From: Planctomycetota bacterium
GTDB taxonomy: Bacteria; Planctomycetota; UBA1135; UBA2386
Assembly (NCBI GenBank): GCA_016794425.1
Contig: JAEUHR010000040.1
Coordinates: forward strand, 1 to 64,000
DNA length: 64,000 bases
Direction of reading: 5' to 3'
Positions within the stretch are counted from its first letter, which is position 1; each line of letters opens with the position of its first letter. Shown piece by piece: positions 27,027 through 34,062 of this stretch. Under the pieces are notes generated by a model. The model had not been told where the DNA came from, did no database searches, and worked only from the letters and a program-made list of their open reading frames with translations. A program made the position numbers and the translations under genes.

Positions 27027-28151
27027 ATGCGACGACCCCTGCTGGCTGCGTGCCTGTGCACGCTTCTCTCCGGCGCGGCCCTGAACGCGCAGATGTACCT
27101 GGGTGCACCGGCCGGTGCGATGCCGCTGCTGCCGCCGCCGACCCAGATCCCGGGCTGCGGCCCGATGGCCGCACTGGAGTCGCCGACCCCCGCGGCCCCC
27201 GCCGTGCCGGCACCGCCGCCGGTCCAGCCCGACCCGACGACGACCGGGCCGCAGGTCGCCGGCAAGGCGCTGGCCCGGGCCGTCGCCACCGTGACCGCGC
27301 TGCCGTGGCTCGACGACCTCGCCGCGGCGCGGCTGGAGTCGGCGGCGACCGGCAAGCCGGTGCTGTGGCTGCAGGCGCTCGGCGAACTCGACGGCTTCGC
27401 TTGAAGCGCGCTGCAAAGCCTGCGGGGCGTGACCCTGCCCAATGAAGAAGTCCTGGACCTGCTGCGCGAACGCTTCGTGCTCGGCGCGCACAACATCGAA
27501 CGCGACCGCCACGTCGGCGCCTCGCACGGCTACCGCTGCACCCAGAGTGCGGTCGGCACCACGAACGGCGCCGGCGGCCGCAACGTGCAGCTGCTGGTGC
27601 TCGCCGCCGACGGCACCGTCGTGCACGCGCTGCCCGGCTTCTGGCACCCGGCCGAACTGGCCGCGGAATTGCGGCTCGCGCTCGAGCTGCACTCGCTGCA
27701 CCACGACGAACGGCCGCGCGACGCGAAGCTCGCGATGTGGCGCTCGCTGCACACGGCCGCGGGGCGCGCGGCGGTGACGCAGCGCGACGAGTGGCAGCAC
27801 TTCGACCGCCACGAGGAGCTGATGCGGGCCGGCCGCGAGCCGCGCGACACCGTGCTGTGCGACAGCGGCGGCGCGCCGCTGCTCGACGCGCACGGCCAGA
27901 TGCAGCTGAAGCCGATCCGGCAGCTCGTGCACGACCGGCTCGCGGCGCAGCCGTTCGTGGCGCTGGCCGCGTTCGACGTCGAGGCGTTCGTCGACTACGG
28001 CCGCGCCTACTACGACAACAACGAGTGGGTCGACGACGGCAAGCGCTTCCCGCGCGCCGAGCGTTCGGTCGCGCAGCGCGAGAAAGACCGCGAACGGCAG
28101 CGCGCGGCGGCGGCGAAGGCGGCCCTGGCGGCGGCCCGGCGCACGCGCTGA
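27027..28151 (+). CDS. Probable selenoprotein: secreted thioredoxin-fold protein with in-frame TGA (Sec126)
   Basis: One reading frame of 375 codons interrupted only by the TGA at 27402-27404. The first part has a signal peptide (MRRPLLAACLCTLLSGAALNAQ), a Pro-rich linker and the first thioredoxin strand GKPVLWLQALGELDGFA. The TGA comes exactly where thioredoxin-fold proteins place their redox Cys. The same frame then continues with SALQSLRGVTLPNEEVLDLL and RERFVLGAHNIERD, and later LLVLAADGTVVHALPGFW, a typical thioredoxin strand pair. Read-through as selenocysteine gives 374 residues. The C-terminal half is helical and Arg/Ala-rich at the end. A hairpin able to act as a bacterial SECIS starts 17 nt after the TGA. 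Alternatives are a Cys-to-stop mutation, a sequencing error (TGC to TGA), or a genuine nonsense-disrupted gene. Start ATG is preceded by GGAG. Confidence 0.7.
27422..27438 (+). promoter_or_regulatory. Candidate bacterial SECIS hairpin
   Basis: Downstream of the in-frame TGA, GC-GGG pairs with CCC-GC across a bulged T (27436), enclosing the 6-nt loop GCGTGA (27427-27432) that opens with G. The loop lies 22 nt after the TGA, within the distance range known for bacterial SECIS elements. The stem is only 5 bp and the DNA is GC-rich, so a chance hairpin is possible. Confidence 0.4.
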
Positions 28152-28229
28152 GCACACAGGCGGGCGGGCCGGGTCCGCCGCGCCTGATTCGCTGGGCCCA
28201 CGATGGCGGCGCGGGTACAAGCGCCGCCC

Positions 28230-29195
28230 ATGAACCGCCCCACGCTGCTGCCTGGCGACCGACCGTCGCCGCTGCGCCACCTCCGGTGGCTGCCGCTGCT
28301 GCTGATCCCGATCGCGCTGTTGACGATGACCTACCAGGTGCCCGCCGACGGCGTCGGCGTGGTGCTGCGCTTCGGCCGCTACACCTCGACCGCCGACCCG
28401 GGTCTGCACTTCAAGCTGCCGTTCGGCATCGACTCGGTCGAGGTCGTGCAGACCCGGCGCCAGATGAAGCTCGAGTTCGGCTTCCAGACGCCGGAGGCGA
28501 CCAACGTCTGGCAGTACGGCCAGGATCCGGAGCGCGAGAAGAGCATGGTCACCGGCGACCTCAACGCGGCGCTGGTCGAATGGGTCGTGCAGTACCGCAT
28601 CGACGATCCGCAGCGCCACCTGTTCGAGGTCCGCAATCCCTCGACGACGCTGCGCGACCTCAGCGAAGCGGTCATGCGCGAAGTCGTCGGCGACCGCACC
28701 GTCGACGAGGTCATCACGGTCGGCCGCCAGGAGATCGAGAACGTCGCGCTCGAGCGCCTCGGCGTGATGGCGAAGGCCTACCAGCTCGGCGTCGCGATCG
28801 ACCAGATCCAGCTGAAGAACGTCAACCCGCCGCGCGACGTGCAGGCGTCGTTCAACGAGGTCAACAAGGCCGAGCAGGACCGCGAGAGCGCGATCAACGT
28901 CGCCAACGGCGAGTACAACAAGACCGTGCCGCGGGCGCAGGGCGAGGCCGCGCAGCGCATCAGCGAGGCCGAGGGCTACAAGCTGAAGCGCGTCAACGAA
29001 GCGCTCGGCGACGCGACCGCGTTCAACGCCGTGCTGGCCGAATACGTGAAGGCGCCCGAGGTCACGCGCACGCGGCTCTACCTCGAGACAATGCGCGACG
29101 TGCTGCCCACGATGGGCGACAAGTGGATCGTCGACGAACGCGTGACCCAGCTGCTGCCGATGCTGCAGGGCAGCCGCAAGGAGGACGCGCGATGA
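28230..29195 (+). CDS. hflK: HflK-like SPFH/Band 7 membrane protein
   Basis: 321 residues. One N-terminal membrane anchor (about 15-35, WLPLLLIPIALLTMTYQV) is followed by an SPFH domain starting VPADGVGVVLRFGRYTSTADPGLHFKLPF, with the later LGVAIDQIQLKNVNPPRDVQASFNEVNKAEQDRE and the helical flotillin-like tail typical of HflK. With HflC it forms the cage that surrounds the FtsH protease in the inner membrane; no ftsH is nearby. The ATG at 28230 was chosen over the in-frame upstream start because it gives the family N-terminus. The stop overlaps hflC (ATGA). Confidence 0.93.
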   Translation: MNRPTLLPGDRPSPLRHLRWLPLLLIPIALLTMTYQVPADGVGVVLRFGRYTSTADPGLHFKLPFGIDSVEVVQTRRQMKLEFGFQTPEATNVWQYGQDPEREKSMVTGDLNAALVEWVVQYRIDDPQRHLFEVRNPSTTLRDLSEAVMREVVGDRTVDEVITVGRQEIENVALERLGVMAKAYQLGVAIDQIQLKNVNPPRDVQASFNEVNKAEQDRESAINVANGEYNKTVPRAQGEAAQRISEAEGYKLKRVNEALGDATAFNAVLAEYVKAPEVTRTRLYLETMRDVLPTMGDKWIVDERVTQLLPMLQGSRKEDAR

Positions 29196-30139
29196 GAATC
29201 GTCCCGATCCTGATCCTGGCCGGCGCCGTGCTGCTGGTGCTGGTGTTCGGCGGCGCGTTCTTCACCGTGCACCAGACCGAAACCGTGCTGCTGACGCAGT
29301 TCGGCCGCGTCGTCGGCGAACCGATCAGCGAGCCCGGCCTGCACTGGAAGACGCCGTTCGTGCAGGAAGTGCACCGGCTCGAGAAGCGGCTGCTCGAGTT
29401 CGACGGAACCGCGACGCAGATGCCGACCAAGGACAAGACCTACATCGAGGTCGACACGTTCGCGCGCTGGCGCATCGCCGACCCGCTGAAGTTCTTCGAG
29501 TCGCTGCGCGACGAACGCAGCGCCGATTCGCGGCTCGAGGACATCATCGGCAGCGAGGTGCGCAGCGCCGTCGCAGGCCACGAGCTGATCGAGATCGTGC
29601 GCAGCGACAAGGCGCGCACGGTGCCGGCCGAAGCGAAGGGCCAGTCGACGGGCACGTCGGTGCTGCGCCAGGCGCGCCGCGGCCGGCTCGAGATCGAGAA
29701 GGACGTGCTGGCGGCCTCGGCGCCGAAGCTGGTGCCGCTCGGCATCGAACTGCTCGACGTGCGCATCAAGCGCGTCAACTACAACAGCGCCGTGCTGCCG
29801 ACGATCTACCAGCGCATGATCACCGAGCGGCAGCAGATCGCGCAGCGGTTCCGCAGCGAGGGCGAAGGCGAGGCCGCGCGCATCCTCGGCCGCAAGGAAC
29901 GCGACCTGCGCGAGGTCGAGTCGATCGCCTACCGGCAGGTGCAGCAGACGCGCGGCGAGGCCGACGCCGAGGCGACGCGCATCTACGCCGAGGCCTACGG
30001 CCAGAGCCCGGAGGCGCGCGACCTGTTCGCGTTCCTGCAGACGCTGACGACCTACCGCGCCGTGCTCGGCAGTTCGACGAATCTGGTGCTGTCGACCGAC
30101 AGCGACCTGTTCCGGCTGTTCCGCCAGATGCAGAAGTGA
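29192..30139 (+). CDS. hflC: HflC-like SPFH/Band 7 membrane protein
   Basis: 315 residues with an N-terminal membrane segment (MRIVPILILAGAVLLVLVFG) and an SPFH domain: TVHQTETVLLTQFGRVVGEP, GLHWKTPFVQEVHRLEKRLLEFDG, the VDTFARWRIADPLKFF stretch, and GIELLDVRIKRVNYN. The tail (AQRFRSEGEGEAARILGRKERDL) is the charged helix seen in HflC. Heteromeric partner of the preceding HflK. Both gene boundaries are 4-nt overlaps, including one with chrA. Confidence 0.94.
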   Translation: MRIVPILILAGAVLLVLVFGGAFFTVHQTETVLLTQFGRVVGEPISEPGLHWKTPFVQEVHRLEKRLLEFDGTATQMPTKDKTYIEVDTFARWRIADPLKFFESLRDERSADSRLEDIIGSEVRSAVAGHELIEIVRSDKARTVPAEAKGQSTGTSVLRQARRGRLEIEKDVLAASAPKLVPLGIELLDVRIKRVNYNSAVLPTIYQRMITERQQIAQRFRSEGEGEAARILGRKERDLREVESIAYRQVQQTRGEADAEATRIYAEAYGQSPEARDLFAFLQTLTTYRAVLGSSTNLVLSTDSDLFRLFRQMQK

Positions 30140-31200
30140 GCGCGCCGCCCGGCCCACCGCGCCTGACGCTCGCGGCGCTGGCGCGGCGGTTCCTGCGTTT
30201 TGGCGCCACCGCGTTCGGCGGCCCGGTGCCGCAGATCGCGGCGCTGCACGCGGAGCTGGTCGAACACGAACGCTGGACCGACGAGGCGCGCTTCCGCCGC
30301 GTGCTCGCGGTCTACCAGGCGCTGCCGGGCCCGGAGGCGACCGAACTGTGCATCTGGTTCGGCATGCTGGCGCGCGGCCGGCTCGGCGGCCTCGTCGCCG
30401 GGCTGGCGTTCGTGCTGCCAGGGCTCTCGCTGATGCTCTTGGCGAGCTGGCTGCTGTTCGGCCTCGCGCCCTGGCCGGCCTGGCTCGTCGCCGCGTTCGC
30501 CGGCATGCAGGCGGTGGTCGTGGCGCTGGTCGCGCGCGGCGCGTGGCGGCTGTGGCGCACCGCCACGCGCGGCAGCACGGTGCGCACCGGCATCGGCCTC
30601 GCGAGCGCGGTCGCGGCGACGTTGTGGGCCGGCTTCGGCATCGCCGCGGCGCCGGCCGCCGCGGCGGCCGACGTGGTGGCGCCCGGAGCCGGCACGCTGC
30701 TCGGCACCGGCCTCGGTGCGGGCCTGTTGACGTTCGGTGGCGCCTACACGGTGTTGCCGTTCCTGCAGCAGGCCGCGGTCGGCTCCGGCGGCTGGATGGG
30801 CCAGGCCGACTTCGTGAACGGTCTCGCGGTCGGCAGCGTGCTGCCGGCGCCGATGGTGATCGTCGGCACGTGGGTCGGCTGGGCCGGCGGCGGCGTCGCC
30901 GGCGCGCTGCTGGTGACGGTCGGCATCTTCGCGCCGGCGTTCGTGTTCCCGCTGTGCCTGCACGCGCCGCTCGAACGGGCCGTGCAGGCCCCGCGGCTGC
31001 ACGCGCTGCTCGACGCCATCACGGCCGCCGTCGGCGGGCTCGTGGTCGCGATCGCACTGCAGCTCGCGGCGGCGCTGGTGGCGCCGCTGCAGTGGCTGCT
31101 GGCGGCCGGCGCGCTGCTCCTGCTGGCGCTGCGGCCGCAGCGCATGGCGCCGCTCGCGTGCCTGCTCGCCGCCGCGCTGGTCGGCGCCGCGCTGCTCTGA
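30136..31200 (+). CDS. chrA: Chromate transporter family protein
   Basis: 354 residues, highly hydrophobic, with the two duplicated CHR halves: first FGATAFGGPVPQIAALHAEL with YQALPGPEATEL, second LLTFGGAYTVLPFLQQ with NGLAVGSVLPAPMVIVGTWVG. ChrA proteins export chromate across the inner membrane, though many members are uncharacterised. Its GTG start overlaps the hflC stop, an unusual coupling with the FtsH modulators. No chromate regulator is adjacent. Confidence 0.9.
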   Translation: MSAPPGPPRLTLAALARRFLRFGATAFGGPVPQIAALHAELVEHERWTDEARFRRVLAVYQALPGPEATELCIWFGMLARGRLGGLVAGLAFVLPGLSLMLLASWLLFGLAPWPAWLVAAFAGMQAVVVALVARGAWRLWRTATRGSTVRTGIGLASAVAATLWAGFGIAAAPAAAAADVVAPGAGTLLGTGLGAGLLTFGGAYTVLPFLQQAAVGSGGWMGQADFVNGLAVGSVLPAPMVIVGTWVGWAGGGVAGALLVTVGIFAPAFVFPLCLHAPLERAVQAPRLHALLDAITAAVGGLVVAIALQLAAALVAPLQWLLAAGALLLLALRPQRMAPLACLLAAALVGAALL

Positions 31201-31201
31201 C

Positions 31202-31236
31202 CTGCGGTCCACCGCAGCAGCGCCCGGATTCCGGGC
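31202..31236. terminator. Tandem hairpins between convergent genes
   Basis: Two perfect 6-bp hairpins, CTGCGG-tcca-CCGCAG (31202-31217) and GCCCGG-att-CCGGGC (31222-31236), lie right after the chrA stop and before the convergent oxidoreductase gene. They are plausible bidirectional terminators, though no T-tract follows. Confidence 0.45.
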
Positions 31237-31270
31237 AACCCGACCGCCGATCCGTCCGGCCCGCGGATGC

Positions 31271-33502
31271 TCAGGGCCGCGCCGCCAAGTACTGCGGCGG
31301 CCAGGCATGCGCGGCGACCTGCCGCACACCGGCCTCGCGCTGCACCAGGTACGGATCGGCGAGGAAGCCGCGCGCGATCGCGCAGAGGTCGGCGCGGCCC
31401 GCGGCGACGATCGTGTGCGCGTGGTCGATGCCCTGGATGGCGCCGACCGCCATCACCGGGATCCCGGCCTCGCTGCGAATCCGCTCGGCGAACGGCACCT
31501 GGTACATGCGGCCGTAGGCCGGCCGCGACTCGGGCACGTTGCCCGCGGTCGAGACGTCGACGACGTCACAGCCGCCTTCCTTCAGCCAGCGCGCGAACTG
31601 CACCGACTCGTCGGCCGTGAAGCCGCGCCGTTCGTCGTCGAACCAGTCGGTCGCCGAGATGCGCACGAACAGCGGCTTGTGCTGCGGCCACACCGCGCGC
31701 ACCGCGGCCAGCACGCGCAGCGGGAAGCGCGCGCGGTTGGCGAGGCTGCCGCCGAACTCGTCGCTGCGCTGGTTCGCCAGCGGCGACAGGAAGCTCGACA
31801 GCAGGTAGCCGTGCGCCATGTGCAGTTCGAGCACGTCGAAGCCGGCGCGGTCGGTCAGCTGCGCCCCGCGCACGAACGCCGCCTCGATGCGTGCGAGGTC
31901 GGCGGCGTCCATCGCCTTCGGCAGCGGCCAGCCGGCGCGGAACGGGATCGCCGACGGACCGATCGTCTGCCAGCCGCCGCGCGCCAGCGGCGCGTCGCCT
32001 TCCCACGGCCGGCTGCACGAGCCCTTGCGACCGGCATGCGCGAGTTGCAGGCCGATCTTCGCCGCCGAGTTCGCGTGCACGAAGTCGACGATGCGGCGCC
32101 AGGCGGCCATCTGCGTCTCGTTCCAGATGCCGGTGCAGCCGGGGCTGATGCGGCCGTCGGCCTCGACGTCGGTCATCTCGGTGAACACGAGGCCGGCACC
32201 GCCGACCGCGCGGCTGCCGAGGTGCACGAGGTGCCAGTCGCCGGGCACGCCGTCCGGCGCCGAGTACTGGCACATCGGCGACACGACGACGCGGTTCGGC
32301 AGCCGCAGGCCGCGCACCGTGAACGGTGCGAACGCCGGCGGCGGCGGCGGTTCGCCGGTCGCCCCCTCTTCGCGCGCGACCACCGCGTCGACGCGCGCGA
32401 CCAGCGCCGGGTCGCGCAGCCGCAGGTTGTCGTAGGTGATCTTCTTGCTGCGCGTCATCAGGTTGAACACGAAGCGCTCCGGACTCTGGCCGAGGTAGCG
32501 TTCGCTGTTCTCGAACCACTCGAGGCTGGTCTGCGCCGCGCGCTGGATCTTCAGCACGTCGAGCCGCCGCGCCTGCTCGTAGGCCTGCAGCGCCGCCGGC
32601 ACCGACCGCGGGTGCGCGGCGACCGCGTCGGCGAGCACGATCGCGTCCTCCATCGCGAGCTTGGTGCCCGAGCCGATCGAGAAGTGCGCCGTGTGCGCGG
32701 CGTCGCCGAGCAGCACCACGTTGTCGTGGTGCCACGACGCGCAGCGGATGGTCGGGAACGTGCGCCAGATCGAACGGTTGGTCAGCAGCTTCTCGCCGTG
32801 CAGGTGCTCGGCGAACAGCTGCTCGCAGAACGCCGCCGACTGTGCCTCGTCGAGCCGGTCGAGGCCGGCCTTGCGCCAGGTCTCCTCGCGGCACTCGACG
32901 ATCCAGGTGCCGCGCCCCGTCTCGAACGGATACGCGTGCACCTGGAACAGCCCCCACTGCGTCGGCTGGAACACGAACGTGAACGCGGTCATGCGCTTCG
33001 TCGTGCCGAACCACGCGAACTTGCACTTGCGCCAGTCGAGGTGCGGCCGGAACGACGTCGCGTAGCGCTCGCGCACCTTGCTGTTGACGCCGTCGGCCGC
33101 GACGACGAGGTCGTGCGCGGCGACCACCGCGTCGATGTCCGCGATCGCCTGCTGGAAGTGCAGCCGGATGCCCAGTTCGCGACAGCGGTCGTGCAGGATC
33201 TGCAGCAGCCGCACGCGCGCGAGGCCGCAGAAGCCGTGGCCGGTGCTGGTGACCTTGGCGCCGGCGTGGAACGTGTCGATGTCGGTCCAGTAGGCGAAGT
33301 TCTGCTGGATGCGCGCGAAGCTCTCCGGATCGGCCTGCTCGAAGTTGCCGAGCGTCTCGTCGGAGAACACGACGCCCCAGCCGAACGTGTCGTCGGGCCG
33401 GTTCTGCTCGAACACGTCGATCTGCGCCGCCGGGTCGCGCTTCTTCAGCAGGATGGCGAAGTACAGCGACGCGGGGCCACCACCGATGCAGGCGATCTTC
33501 AT
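31271..33502 (-). CDS. FAD monooxygenase/Old Yellow Enzyme fusion (salicylyl- or aminobenzoyl-CoA type)
   Basis: 743 residues. Residues 1-365 form a class A flavin monooxygenase: KIACIGGGPASLYFAILLKKR with the FAD-binding GXGXXG-like site, then VVAADGVNSKVRE and the second FAD motif VVLLGDAAHTAHFSIGSG. Residues about 385-743 form an OYE/NADH:flavin oxidoreductase: LRLPNRVVVSPMCQYSAPDG, IGLQLAHAGRKGS, FDVLELHMAHGYLLSSFLSP and GRADLCAIARGFLADPYL. This architecture is known from bifunctional salicylyl-CoA 5-hydroxylase/oxidoreductase and 2-aminobenzoyl-CoA monooxygenase/reductase. No CoA ligase or ring-degradation gene is adjacent, so the substrate remains open. Confidence 0.9.
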   Translation of the reverse strand: MKIACIGGGPASLYFAILLKKRDPAAQIDVFEQNRPDDTFGWGVVFSDETLGNFEQADPESFARIQQNFAYWTDIDTFHAGAKVTSTGHGFCGLARVRLLQILHDRCRELGIRLHFQQAIADIDAVVAAHDLVVAADGVNSKVRERYATSFRPHLDWRKCKFAWFGTTKRMTAFTFVFQPTQWGLFQVHAYPFETGRGTWIVECREETWRKAGLDRLDEAQSAAFCEQLFAEHLHGEKLLTNRSIWRTFPTIRCASWHHDNVVLLGDAAHTAHFSIGSGTKLAMEDAIVLADAVAAHPRSVPAALQAYEQARRLDVLKIQRAAQTSLEWFENSERYLGQSPERFVFNLMTRSKKITYDNLRLRDPALVARVDAVVAREEGATGEPPPPPAFAPFTVRGLRLPNRVVVSPMCQYSAPDGVPGDWHLVHLGSRAVGGAGLVFTEMTDVEADGRISPGCTGIWNETQMAAWRRIVDFVHANSAAKIGLQLAHAGRKGSCSRPWEGDAPLARGGWQTIGPSAIPFRAGWPLPKAMDAADLARIEAAFVRGAQLTDRAGFDVLELHMAHGYLLSSFLSPLANQRSDEFGGSLANRARFPLRVLAAVRAVWPQHKPLFVRISATDWFDDERRGFTADESVQFARWLKEGGCDVVDVSTAGNVPESRPAYGRMYQVPFAERIRSEAGIPVMAVGAIQGIDHAHTIVAAGRADLCAIARGFLADPYLVQREAGVRQVAAHAWPPQYLAARP

Positions 33503-33540
33503 CGGGCGCGGATCTTAGGGTCGCGGCCCGTCGACCGCTC

Positions 33541-34062
33541 CTACGCAGGTCGTCCCGGGCGGCCGCAGAGCCGCAGCACCGCGAGCCGCAGCGGCAGCCA
33601 GACCAGGGCCAGTACGAGTCCGAGCGTGGCGCGGTAACACGCCGCGAGGCACCGCGCGACGAACAGCGGGTCGGCGGTCAAGCCGCGGCGCAGCAGGTGC
33701 GGGCCCCAGGTCCACGGTCGCCACCAGCCGACGCGGCGTTCGTTGCCGCGCTCGTCGGTCGCCAGCGCCAGGCGCCCGAGTGCGAGCGCGGCGAGCCGCA
33801 GCGGCTGCAGCCGTTCGCCGCCGTGCCAGGCGACGACGACCTCGGCGAAGCGTTCGCGGCGCAGCGCGCGCACGAACGCGAGCCGGCCACCCGGCGGCTT
33901 GTCGCGGCGCAGTTCGACGGTCGCGTGGCGCGCCGCGAGCCAGTCGCGGTCCTCGTCGTTGGCGAAGCCGACCAGCAATGCGTCGGGCCAGCGCGCGCGC
34001 ACGCGGGCCAGCAGCGCGTCGGCGGCGGCGCGGTCGCAGGTCAGGAACACCGCCACCTTCAC
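33541..34062 (-). CDS. Hypothetical protein at the end of the polysaccharide operon
   Basis: 173 residues starting at GTG 34062, with GGAGG 8 nt upstream. The N-terminal half (MKVAVFLTCDRAAADALLARV, DALLVGFANDEDRDWL) has an alternating strand/helix pattern like a nucleotide-sugar or GT-B fold fragment, and the C-terminus has a hydrophobic segment (LGLVLALVWLPLRLAVLRL) that could anchor it. I do not recognise the family. The GTGA overlap with the glycosyltransferase gene indicates coupling and a role in the same pathway. Confidence 0.65.
   Translation of the reverse strand: MKVAVFLTCDRAAADALLARVRARWPDALLVGFANDEDRDWLAARHATVELRRDKPPGGRLAFVRALRRERFAEVVVAWHGGERLQPLRLAALALGRLALATDERGNERRVGWWRPWTWGPHLLRRGLTADPLFVARCLAACYRATLGLVLALVWLPLRLAVLRLCGRPGRPA

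Noticed and set aside
26374..27084. Possible 236-residue plus-strand protein in the spacer
   Set aside because: Pro/Ser/Arg-rich with no domain or signal, overlapping the selenoprotein start; codon pattern is unlike the real genes.
27429..28151. Second part of the selenoprotein candidate as an independent gene starting at GTG 27429
   Set aside because: It lacks its own signal peptide and first thioredoxin strand, both of which sit in the same frame just upstream of the TGA, and no ribosome site precedes the GTG.
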